NCBI GenBank assembly: GCA_027923505.1
Contig: BROI01000034.1
Coordinates: 1-64,000, forward strand
Length of the DNA stretch: 64,000 nucleotides
Origin: Mayamaea pseudoterrestris
Lineage: Eukaryota; Bacillariophyta; Bacillariophyceae; Sellaphorales; Sellaphoraceae
Direction: 5' to 3'
Position 1 is the stretch's first letter. Each line of letters starts with the position of its first letter. A model generated the notes under the pieces. That model had not been told where the DNA came from, made no database searches, and worked only from the letters and a program-made list of their open reading frames with translations. Positions 1-12,000 of the stretch are shown in pieces. The position numbers and the translations under genes are program-made.

Positions 1-3000
1 AACTTCTGAGCGCCAGTTGAAGGGCCACTCATGCGGCGCCACTGGTGCACCATTGGAGCATCCAATGATCATCTGCTGGCAAACTTGTCCCATATGTTCA
101 TTTGGCGTGGTGAAACCCGCCATGGATCCAAAAAGAGTGACGGCGAGAAGGAAAATGAGGCAGTTGAAGGGCCATCTGCCAGAAGGGCCACTGGTGCATA
201 CGCAGCATCCAATGAGCACCTGCATGGAAATTTGTCATGTATGTTAATTTAGTGTGGTGAAACTGCCATGGCATCCAAGTAGTTCAGTGACGGTGAGAAG
301 GAAAACCTTCTGAGCGCTGTAGTTGAAGGGCCATCTGTAGAAGGCGCCACTGGTGCACCATATTGAGCATCCTATATTGGGCAAACATGTCTGTATGTTC
401 ATTTGGTGTGGTGAAACCCCGCCATGGATCCAAGTAGTCAGTGTTGGCGAGAAGGAAAACCTTCTGAGCGCCAGTTGAAGGGCCATTGCCAGAAGGGCCA
501 CTGGTGCACCACAATGAACATCCAATGAGCACCCTGGGCCAAAAACTTGTCCCATATGTTAATTTAGTGTGGTGAAACCCCGCCATGGCATCCAAGTAGC
601 TCAGTGTCGGCGAGAAGGAAAAACCTTCTGAGCACCAGTTGAAGGGCCATCTGCCTAGAAGGCGCCACTGGTGCACCATTGGAGCATCCAATGATCACCT
701 GCATGGCCAAACCCTTGTCCCATATGTTCATTTAGTGTGTTGAAACCCCGCCATGGCATCCAAGTAGCTCATTGACGGTGAGAAGGAAAACCCTTCTGAG
801 CGCCAGTTGAAGGGCCATCTGCCTAGAAGGCGCCACTGGTGCACCATTGGAGCATCCTATGAGCACCTGCATGGGCAAACCCTTGTCCTGTATGTTCATT
901 TGGGGTGGTGAAACCCCGCCATGGCATCCAAGTAGCTCACTGACGGCGAGAAGGAAAATCCTTCTGCGCACCAGTTGAAGGGCCATCTGCCTAGAAGGCG
1001 CCACTGGTGCACCATTTTAGCATCCAATGAGCACCTGCATGTGCAAACCCTTGTCCCATATGTTCATTTGGCGTGGTGAAACCCCGCCATGGCATCCAAG
1101 TAGCTCAGTGACGGCGAGAAGGAAAAACCTTCTGAGCGCCAGTTGAAGGGCCATCTGCCTAGAAGGCGCCACTGGTGCACCATTGGAGCATCCAAAGAGC
1201 ACCTGCTTGGCCAAAACCTTGTCCCGTATGTTAATTTAGTGTGGTGAGACCCCGTTATGGCATCCAAGTAGCTCAGTGACGGCGAGAAGGAAAAACCTTC
1301 TGAGCGCCAGTTGAAGGGCCATCTGCCTAGAAGGCGCCAATGGTGCACCAATGGAGCATCCAATGAGCACCTGCATGTGCAAACCCTTGTCCCATATGTT
1401 AATTGAGTGTGGTGAAACCCCGTCATGGCATCCAAGTAGCTCAGTGAAGTGGCACCTCTGCAGCGCCAGTTGAAGGGCCATCTGCCTAGAAGGCGCCACT
1501 GGTGCACCATTGGAGCATCCAATGATCACCTGCATGGCCAAACCGTTGTCCCATATGTTTATTTGGTGTGGTGAAACCCCGCCATGGCATCCAAGTAGCT
1601 CAGTGACGGCGAGAAGGAAATTCCTTCTGAGCGCCAGTTGAAGGGCCATCTGCCTAGAAGGCACCACTGGTGCACCATTGGAGCATCCAATGAGCACCTG
1701 CATGGCCAAACCCTTGTCCCATATGTTCATTTGGCGTGGTGAAACTCCGTTATGGCATCCAAGTAGCTCAGTGATGGCGAGAAGGAAAAACCTTCTGAGC
1801 GCCAGTTGAAGGGCCATCTGCCTAGAAGGCGCCAATGGTGCACCAATGGAGCATCCAATGAGCACCTGCATGGCCAAACCCTTGTCCCATATGTTAATTT
1901 AGTGTGGTGAAACCCCGCCATGGCATCCAAGTAGCTCAGTGACGGCGAGAAGGAAAAACCTTCTGAGCGCCAGTTGAAGGGCCATCTGCCTAGAAGGCGC
2001 CAATGGTGCACCAATGGAGCATCCAATGAGCACCTGCATGGCCAAACCCTTGTCCCATATGTTAATTTAGTGTGGTGAGACCCCGTTATGGCATCCAAGT
2101 AGCTCAGTGACGGCGAGAAGGAAAAACCTTCTGAGCGCCAGTTGAAGGGCCATCTGCCTAGAAGGCGCCACTGGTGCACCATTGGAGCATCCAATGATCA
2201 CCTGCATGGCCAAACCCTTGTCCCATATGTTCATTTAGTGTGGTGAAACCCCGCCATGGCATCCAAGTAGCTCAGTGACGGCGAGAAGGAAAAACCTTCT
2301 GAGCGCCAGTTGAAGGGCCATCTGCCTAGAAGGCGCCACTGGTGCACCATTGGAGCATCCAATGATCAGCTGCATGGCCAAACCCTTGTCCCATATGTTC
2401 ATTTAGTGTGGTGAAACCCCGCCATGGCATCCAAGTAGCTCATTGACGGCGAGAAGGAAAAACCTTCTGAGCGCCAGTTGAAGGGCCATCTGCCTAGAAG
2501 GTGCCAATGGTGCACCAATGGAGCATCCTATGAGCACCTGCATGGGCAAACCCTTGTCCTGTATGTTCATTTGGTGTGGTGAAACCCCGCCATGGCATCC
2601 AAGTAGCTCACTGACGGCGAGAAGGAAAATCCTTCTGAGCGCCAGTTGAAGGGCCATCTGCCTAGAAGGCGCCACTAGTGCACCATCGGAGCATCCCATG
2701 AGCACCTGCATGGCCAAACCCTTGATCAATATGTTCATTTGGCGTGGTGAAACCCCGCCATGGCATCCAAGTAGCTCAGTGACGGCGAGAAGGAAATTCC
2801 TTCTGAGCGCCAGTTGAAGGGCCATCTGCCTAGAAGGCGCCACTGGTGCACCATTGGAGCATCCAATGAGCACCTGCATGGCCAAACCCTTGTCCCATAT
2901 GTTAATTTAGTGTGGTGAGACCCCGTTATGGCATCCAAGTAGCTCAGTGACGGCGAGAAGGAAAAACCTTCTGAGCGCCAGTTGAAGAGCCATCTGCCTA

Positions 3001-6000
3001 GAAGGTGCCAATGGTGCACCAATGGAGCATCCTATGAGCACCTGCATGGGCAAACCCTTGTCCTGTATGTTCATTTGGCGTGGTGAAACCCCGCCATGGC
3101 ATCCAAGTAGCTCAGTGACGGCGAGAAGGAAAATCCTTCTGAGCGCCAGTTGAAGGGCCATCTGCCTAGAAGGCGCCACTGGTGCACCATTGGAGCATCC
3201 AATGAGCACCTGCATGGCCAAACCCTTGTCCCATATGTTCATTTGGCGTGGTGAAACCCCGCCATGGCATCCAAGTAGCTCAGTGACGGCGAGAAGGAAA
3301 AACCTTCTGAGCGCCAGTTGAAGGGCCATCTGCCTAGAAGGCGCCACTGGTGCACCAACGGAGCATCCAATGAGCACCTGCATGGCCAAACCCTTGTCCC
3401 ATATGTTCATTTGGTGTGGTGAAACCCCGCCATGGCATCCAAGTAGCTCAGTGACGGCGAGAAGGAAAAACCTTCTGAGCGCCAGTTGAAGGGCCATCTG
3501 CCTAGAAGGCGCCAATGGTGCACCAATGGAGCATCCAATGAGCACCTGCATGGCCAAACCCTTGTCCAATATGTTAAATTAGTGTGGTGAAACCCCGCCA
3601 TGGCATCCAATTAGCTCAGTGACGGCGAGAAGGAAAAACCTTCTGAGCGCCAGTTGAAGGGCCATCTGCCTAGAAGGCGCCAATGGTGCACCAATGGAGC
3701 ATCCAATGAGCACCTGCATGGCCAAACCCTTGTCCCATATGTTAATTTAGTGTGGTGAAACCCCGCCATGGCATCCAAGTAGCTCAGTGACGGCGAGAAG
3801 GAAAAACCTTCTGAGCGCCAGTTGAAGGGCCATCTGCCTAGAAGGCGCCACTGGTGCACCAATGGAGCATCCAATGAGCACCTGCATGGCCAAACCCTTG
3901 TCCCATATGTTCATTTGGCGTGGTGAAACCCCGCCATGGCATCCAAGTAGCTCATTGACGGTGAGAAGGAAAAACCTTCTGAGCGCCAGTTGAAGGGCCA
4001 TCTGCCTAGAAGGCGCCACTGGTGCACCATTGGAGCATCCAATGAGCACCTGCATGGCCAAACCCTTGTCCCATATGTTCATTTAGTGTGGTGAAACCCC
4101 GCCATGGCATCCAAGTAGCTCATTGACGGTGAGAAGGAAAAACCTTCTGAGCGCCAGTTGAAGGGCCATCTGCCTAGAAGGCGCCACTGGTGCACCATTG
4201 GAGCATCCAATGAGCACCTGCATGGCCAAACCCTTGTACCATATGTTCATTTGGTGTGGTGAAACCCCGCCATGGCATCCAAGTAGCTCAGTGACGGCGA
4301 GAAGGAAAAACCTTCTGAGCGCCAGTTGAAGGGCCATCTGCCTAGAAGGCGCCACTGGTGCACCATTGGAGCATCCAATGAGCACCTGCATGGCCAAACC
4401 CTTGTCCCATATGTTCATTTGGTGTGGTGAAACCCCGCCATGGCATCCAAGTAGCTCACTGACGGCGAGAAGGAAAATCCTTCTGAGCGCCAGTTGAAGG
4501 GCCATCTGCCTAGAAGGCGCCACTGGTGCACCAATGGAGCATCCAATGAGCACCTGCATGGCCAAACCCTTGTCCTGTATGTTCATTTGGCGTGGTGAAA
4601 CCCCGCCATGGCATCCAAGTAGCTCAGTGACGGTGAGAAGGAAAACCTTCTGAGCGCCAGTTGAAGGGCCATCTGCCTAGAAGGCGCCACTGGTGCACCA
4701 ATGGAGCATCCAATGAGCACCTGCATGGCCAAACCCTTGTCCCATATGTTCATTTGGCGTGGTGAAACCCCGCCATGGCATCCAAGTAGCTCAGTGACGG
4801 CGAGAAGGAAAAACCTTCTGAGCGCCAGTTGAAGGGCCATCTGCCTAGAAGGCGCCACTGGTGCACCATTGGAGCATCCAATGAGCACCTGCATGGCCAA
4901 ACCCTTGTCCCGTATGTTCATTTGGCGTGGTGAAACCCCGCCATGGCATCCAAGTAGCTCAGTGATGGCGAGAAGGAAAAACCTTCTGAGCGCCAGTTGA
5001 AGGGTCATCTGCCTAGAAGGCGCCACTGGTGCACCAATGGAGCATCCAATGAGCACCTGCATGGCCAAACCCTTGTCCCGTATGTTCATTTGGCGTGGTG
5101 AAACCCCGCCATGGCATCCAAGTAGCTCAGTGACGGCGAGAAGGAAAAACCTTCTGAGCGCCAGTTGAAGGGCCATCTGCCTAGAAGGCGCCACTGGTGC
5201 ACCAATGGAGCATCCAATGAGCACCTGCATGGCCAAACCCTTGTCCCATATGTTCATTTGGTGTGGTGAAACCCCGCCATGGCATCCAAGTAGCTCAGTG
5301 ACGGCGAGAAGGAAAATCCTTCTGAGCGCCAGTTGAAGGGCCATCTGCCTAGAAGGCGCCACTGGTGCACCAATGGAGCATCCAATGAGCACCTGCATGG
5401 CCAAACCCTTGTCCCATATGTTCATTTAGTGTGGTGAAACCCCGCCATGGCATCCAAGTAGCTCAGTGACAGTGAGAAGGAAAACCTTCTGAGCGCCAGT
5501 TGAAGGGCCATCTGCCTAGAAGGCGCCAATGGTGCACCAATGGAGCATCCAATGAGCACCTGCATGGCCAAACCCTTGTCCCATATGTTCATTTGGTGTG
5601 GTGAAACCCCGCCATGGCATCCAAGTAGCTCAGTGACGGCGAGAAGGAAAAACCTTCTGAGCGCCAGTTGAAGGGCCATCTGCCTAGAAGGCGCCACTGG
5701 TGCACCAATGGAGCATCCAATGAGCACCTGCATGGCCAAACCCTTGTCCTGTATGTTCATTTGGTGTGGTGAAACCCCGCCATGGCATCCAAGTAGCTCA
5801 GTGACGGCGAGAAGGAAAAACCTTCTGAGCGCCAGTTGAAGGGCCATCTGCCTAGAAGGCGCCACTGGTGCACCATTGGAGCATCCTATGAGCACCTGCA
5901 TGGGCAAACCCTTGTCCTGTATGTTCATTTGGCGTGGTGAAACCCCGCCATGGCATCCAAGTAGCTCAGTGACAGCGAGAAGGAAAAACCTTCTGAGCGC

Positions 6001-9000
6001 CAGTTGAAGGGCCATCTGCTTAGAAGGCGTCACTGGTGCACCATTGCAGCATCCAATGAGCACCTGCATGGCCAAACCCTTGTCCCATATGTTCATTTGG
6101 CGTGGTGAAACCCCGCCATGGCATCCAAGTAGCTCAGTGACGGCGAGAAGGAAATTCCTTCTGAGCGCCAGTTGAAGGGCCATCTGCCTAGAAGGCGCCA
6201 CTGGTGCACCATTGGAGCATCCAATGAGCACCTGCATGGCCAAACCCTTGTCCCATATGTTCATTTGGAGTGGTGAGACCCCGTTATGGCATCCAAGTAG
6301 CTCAGTGACGGCGAGAAGGAAAAACCTTCTGAGCGCCAGTTGAAGGGCCATCTGCCTAGAAGGCGCCAATGGTGCACCAATGGAGCATCCAATGAGCACC
6401 TGCATGGCCAAACCCTTGTCCCATATGTTAATTTAGTGTGGTGAAACCCCGCCATGGCATCCAAGTAGCTCAGTGACGGCGAGAAGGAAAAACCTTCTGA
6501 GCGCCAGTTGAAGGGCCATCTGCCTAGAAGGCGCCAATGGTGCACCAATGGAGCATCCAATGAGCACCTGCATGGCCAAACCCTTGTCCCATATGTTAAT
6601 TTAGTGTGGTGAAACCCCGCCATGGCATCCAAAAAGCTCAGTGTCAGTGAGAAGGAAAAACCTTCTGAGCGCCAGTTGAAGGGCCATCTGCCTAGAAGGC
6701 ACCACTGGTGCACCATTGGAGCATCCAATGAGCACCTGCATGGCCAAACCCTTGTCCCATATGTTCATTTGGTGTGGTGAAACCCCGCCATGGCATCCAA
6801 GTAGCTCAGTGACGGCGAGAAGGAAAAACCTTCTGAGCGCCAGTTGAAGGGCCATCTGCCTAGAAGGCGCCACTGGTGCACCAATGGAGCATCCAATGAG
6901 CACCTGCATGGCCAAACCCTTGTCCCATATGTTCATTTGGTGTGGTGAAACCCCGCCATGGCATCCAAGTAGCTCACTGACGGCGAGAAGGAAAATCCTT
7001 CTGAGCACCAGTTGAAGGGCCATCTGCATAGAAGGCACCACTGGTGCACCATTGGAGCATCCGATGAGCACCTGCATGGCTAAACCCTTGTGCCATTTGT
7101 TCATTTGGCGTGGTGAAACTCCGTTATGGCATCCAAGTAGCTCAGTGACGGCGAGAAGGAAAAACCTTCTGAGCGCCAGTTGAAGGGCCATCTGCCTAGA
7201 AGGCGCCAATGGTGCACCAATGGAGCATCCAATGAGCACCTGCATGGCCAAACCCTTGTCCCATATAGCGCCAACGTATGTTCATTTGGCGTGGTGAAAC
7301 CCCGCCATGGCATCCAAGTAGCTCAGTGACAGCGAGAAGGAAAAACCTTCTGAGCGCCAGTTGAAGGGCCATCTGCCTAGAAGGCGCCACTGGTGCACCA
7401 TTGGAGCATCCAATGAGCACCTGCATGGCCAAACCCTTGTCCCATATGTTCATTTGGCGTGGTGAAACCCCGCCATGGCATCCAAGTAGCTCAGTGGCGG
7501 CGAGAAGGAAAACCTTTTGGGTTCCTTGAAGGGACATCTGCCTAGAGAGTGCCACTGATGCACCAGTATATCATCCTATGAGCACCTGCATTGCCAATCC
7601 CTTGTCCCATATGTTCATTTGGCGTGGTGAAACCCCGCCATGGCATCCAAGTAGCTCAGTGACAGCGAGAAGAAAACCTTCTGAGCACCAGTTGAAGGGG
7701 CATCTGCCTAGAAGGCGCCACTGGTGCACCAATGGAGCATTTAATGAGCACCTGCATAGCCAAACCTTTGTTCCATATATTCATTTTGCGTGGCAAAAAC
7801 CGTTCTTGGCATCCAAGTAGCTCAGTGACGGCAAGAAGGAAAGCCTTTGGAGCGCGGCTTGAAGGGTCATCTGCCTAGAAGGTGCCCCTGATGCACCAGT
7901 GGAACATCCAAGAGCACCTGCATGGCCAAACCCTATTCCCATATGTTCAATTAGTGTGGCAAACTCCTCCATGGCATCCAAGTAGCTCACTGACGGCGAG
8001 AAGGAAAATCTTCTGAGCACCAGTTGAAGGGCCATCTGCCTAGAAGGCGCCACTGGTGCACCATTGGAGCATCCAATGAGCACCTGCATGGCCAAACCCT
8101 TGTCCCGTATGTTCATTTGGCGTGGTGAAACCCCGCCATGGCATCCAAGTAGCTCAGTGATGGCGAGAAGGAAAAACCTTCTGAGCGCCAGTTGAAGGGC
8201 CATCTGCCTAGAAGGCGCCACTGGTGCACCATTGGAGCATCCAATGAGCGTCTGCATGGCCAAACCCTTGTTCAATATGTTCATTTGGCGTGGTGAAACC
8301 CCGCCATGGCATCCAAGTAGCTCAGTGACGGCGAGAAGGAAATTCCTTCTGAGCGCCAGTTGAAGGGCCATCTGCCTAGAAGGCGCCACTGGTGCACCAA
8401 TGGAGCATCCAATGAGCACCTGCATGGCCAAACCCTTGTCCCGTATGTTCATTTGGCGTGGTGAAACCCCGCCATGGCATCCAAGTAGCTCACTGACGGC
8501 GAGAAGGAAAATCCTTCTGAGCGCCAGTTGAAGGGGCATCTGCCTAGAAGGCACCACTGGTGCACCAATGGAGCATCCAATGAGCACCTGCATGGCCAAA
8601 CCCTTGTGCCGTATGTTCATTTGGCGTGGTGAAATCCCGCCATGGCATCCAAGTAGCTCAGTGACGGCGAGAAGGAAAATCCTTCTGAGCGCCAGTTGAA
8701 GGGCCATCTGCCTAGAAGGCGCCACTGGTGCACCATTGGAGCATCCAATGAGCACCTGCATGGCCAAACCCTTGTCCTGTATGTTCATTTGGTGTGGTGA
8801 AATTCTGCCATGGCATCCAAGTAGCTAAGTGACAGCATGAAGGGAAATCCTTCTGAGCGCCAGTTGAAGGGTCATCTGCCTAGTAGGTGCCACTGGTGCA
8901 CCAATGGAGCATCCAATGAGCAACTGCATGGCCAAACCCTTGTCCCGTATGTTCATTTGGCGTGGTGAAACCCCTCCATGGCATCCAAGTAGCTCAGTGA

Positions 9001-12000
9001 CGGTGAGAAGGAAAATCCTTCTGAGCGCCAGTTGAAGGGCCATCTGCCTAGAAGGCACCACTGGTGCACCAATGGAGCATCCAATGAGCACCTGCATGGC
9101 CAAACCCTGGTCCCGTATGTTCATTTGGAGTGGTGAAACCCCACCATGGCATCCAAGTAGCTCAGTGTTGGCGAGAAGGAAAAACCTTCTGAGCGCCAGT
9201 TGAAGGACCATCTGCCTAGAAGGCGCCACTGGTGCACCATTGGAGCATCCAATGAGCACCTGCATGGCCAAACCCTTGTCCCATATGTTCATTTGGTGTG
9301 GTGAAACCCCGCCATGGCATCCAAGTAGCTCACTGACGGCAAGAAGGAAAATCCTTTTGAGCGCCAGTTGAAGGGCCATCTGCCTAGAAGGCGCCACTGG
9401 TGCACCAATGGAGCATCCAATGAGCACTTGCATGGCCAAACCCTTGTTCAATATGTTCATTTGTCGTGGTGAAACCCCGCCATGGCATCCAAGTAGCTCA
9501 CTGACGGCGAGAAGGAAAATCCTTTTGAGCGCCAGTTGAAGGGCCATCTGCCTAGAAGGCGCCACTGGTGCACCAATGGAGCATCCAATGAGCACCTGCA
9601 TGGCCAAACCCTTGTCCCGTATGTTCATTTGGCGTGGTGAAACCCCGCCATGGCATCCAAGTAGCTCAGTGACAGCGAGAAGGAAAAACCTTTTGAGCGC
9701 CAGTTGAAGGGCATCTGCCTAGAAGGCGCCACTGGTGCACCAATGGAGCATCAATGAGCACCTGCATGGCCAAACCCTTGTGCCGTATGTTCATTTGGCG
9801 TGGTGAAATCCCGCCATGGCATCAAGTAGCTCAGTGACTGAAAAACTTCTGAGCGCCACTTGAAGGGGCATCTGCCTAGAAGGCGCCACTGGTGCACCAA
9901 TGGAGCATCCTATGAGCTCCTGCATGGCCAAACTCTTGTCCCATATGTTCATTTGGCGTGATGAAACCCCTCCATACTCCTCCATTGCATCCAAATAGCT
10001 CAGTGACGGCGAGAAGGAAAAATTCTTCTGAGCACCACTTGTAGGGGCATCTGCATAGAAGACGCCACTGGTGCACCAATGGAGCATCCTATGTGCACTT
10101 GCATGGCCAAACCCTTGTCCCGTATGTTCATTTGGCGTGGTGAAACCCCGCCATGGCATCCAAGTAGCTCAGTGATGGCGAGAAGGAAAAACCTTCTGAG
10201 CGCCAGTTGAAGGGGCATCTGCCTAGAAGGCGCCACTGGTGCACCAATGGAGCATCCAATGAGCACCTGCATGTCCAAACCCTTGTCCCGTATGTTCATT
10301 TGGCGTGGTGAAACCCCTCCATGGCATCCAAGTAGCTCAGTGACGGCGAGAAGGAAAATCCTTCTGAGCGCCAGTTGAAGGGTCATCTGCCTAGAAGGCG
10401 CCACTGGTGCACCAATGGAGCATCCAATGAGCACCTGCATGGCCAAACCCTTGTCCCGTATGTTCATTTGGCGTGGTGAAACCCCTCCATGGCATCCAAG
10501 TAGCTCAGTGACGGCGAGAAGGAAAAACCTTCTGAGCGCCAGTTGAAGGGCCATCTGCCTAGAAGGCGCCACTGGTGCACCAATGGAGCATCCTATGAGC
10601 ACCTGCATGGCCAAACCCTTGTCCGGTATGTTCATTTGGCGTGGTGAATGCCCGCCATGGCATCCAAGTAGCTCAATTACACCGAGAAGGAAAATCCTTC
10701 TGAGCGCCGCTTCAAGGGTCATCTGCCTAGAAGGTGCCACTGGTGCAGCAACGGAGCATCCAATGAGCACCTGCATGGCCAAACCCTTGTCCCATATGTT
10801 CATTTGGTGTGGTGAAACCCCTCCATGGCATCCAAGTAGCTCAGTGACGGCGAGAAGGAAAATCCTTCTGAGCGCCAGTTGAAGGGGCATCTGCCTAGAA
10901 GGCGCCACTGGTGCACCAATGGAGCATCCAATGAGCACCTGCATGGCCAAACCCTTGTCCCATATGTTCATTTGGCGTGGTGAAACCCCGCCATGGCATC
11001 CAAGTAGCTCAGTGACGGCGAGAAGGAAAAACCTTCTGAGCGCCAGTTGAAGGGCCATCTGCCTAGAAGGCGCCACTGGTGCACCAATGGAGCATCCAAT
11101 GAGCACCTGCATGGCCAAACCCTTGTCCCATATGTTCATTTAGTGTGGTGAAACCCCGCCATGGCATCCAAGTAGCTCATTGATGGTGAGAAGGAAAAAC
11201 CTTCTGAGCGCCAGTTGAAGAACCATCTGCCTAGAAGGCGCCACTGGTACACCATTGGAGCATCCTATGAGCATCTGCATGGGCAAACCCTTGTCCCATA
11301 TGGTCATTTGGTGTGGTGAAACCCCGCCATGGCATCCAAGTAGCTCACTGACGGCAAGAAGGAAAATCCTTTTGAGCGCCAGTTGAAGGGCCATCTGCCT
11401 AGAAGGCGCCACTGGTGCACCAATGGAGCATCCAATGAGCACCTGCATGGCCAAACCCTTGTCCCGTATGTTCATTTGGCGTGGTGAAACCCCTCCATGG
11501 CATCCAAGTAGCTCAGTGACGGCGAGAAGGAAAAACCTTCTGAGCACCAGTTGAAGGGGCATCTGCCTAGAAGGCGCCACTGGTGCACCAATGGAGCATC
11601 CAATGAGCATCTGCATGGCCAAACCCTTGTCCCGTATGTTCATTTGGCGTGGTGAAACCCCTCCATGGCATCCAAGTAGCTCAGTGACGGCGAGAAGGAA
11701 AAACCTTCTGAGCGCCAGTTGAAGGGGCATCTGCCTAGAAGGCGCCACTGGTGCACCAATGGAGCATCCAATGAGCACCTGCATGGCCAAACCCTTGTCC
11801 CGTATGTTCATTTGGCGTGGTGAAACCCCTCCATGGCATCCAAGTAGCTCAGTGACGGCGAGAAGGAACAACCTTCTGATCGCCAGTTGAAGGGCCATCT
11901 GCCTAGAAGGCGCCACTGGTGCACCAATGGAGCATCCAATGAGCACCTGCATGGCCAAACCCTTGTCCCGTATGTTCATTTGGCGTGGTGAAACCCCGCC

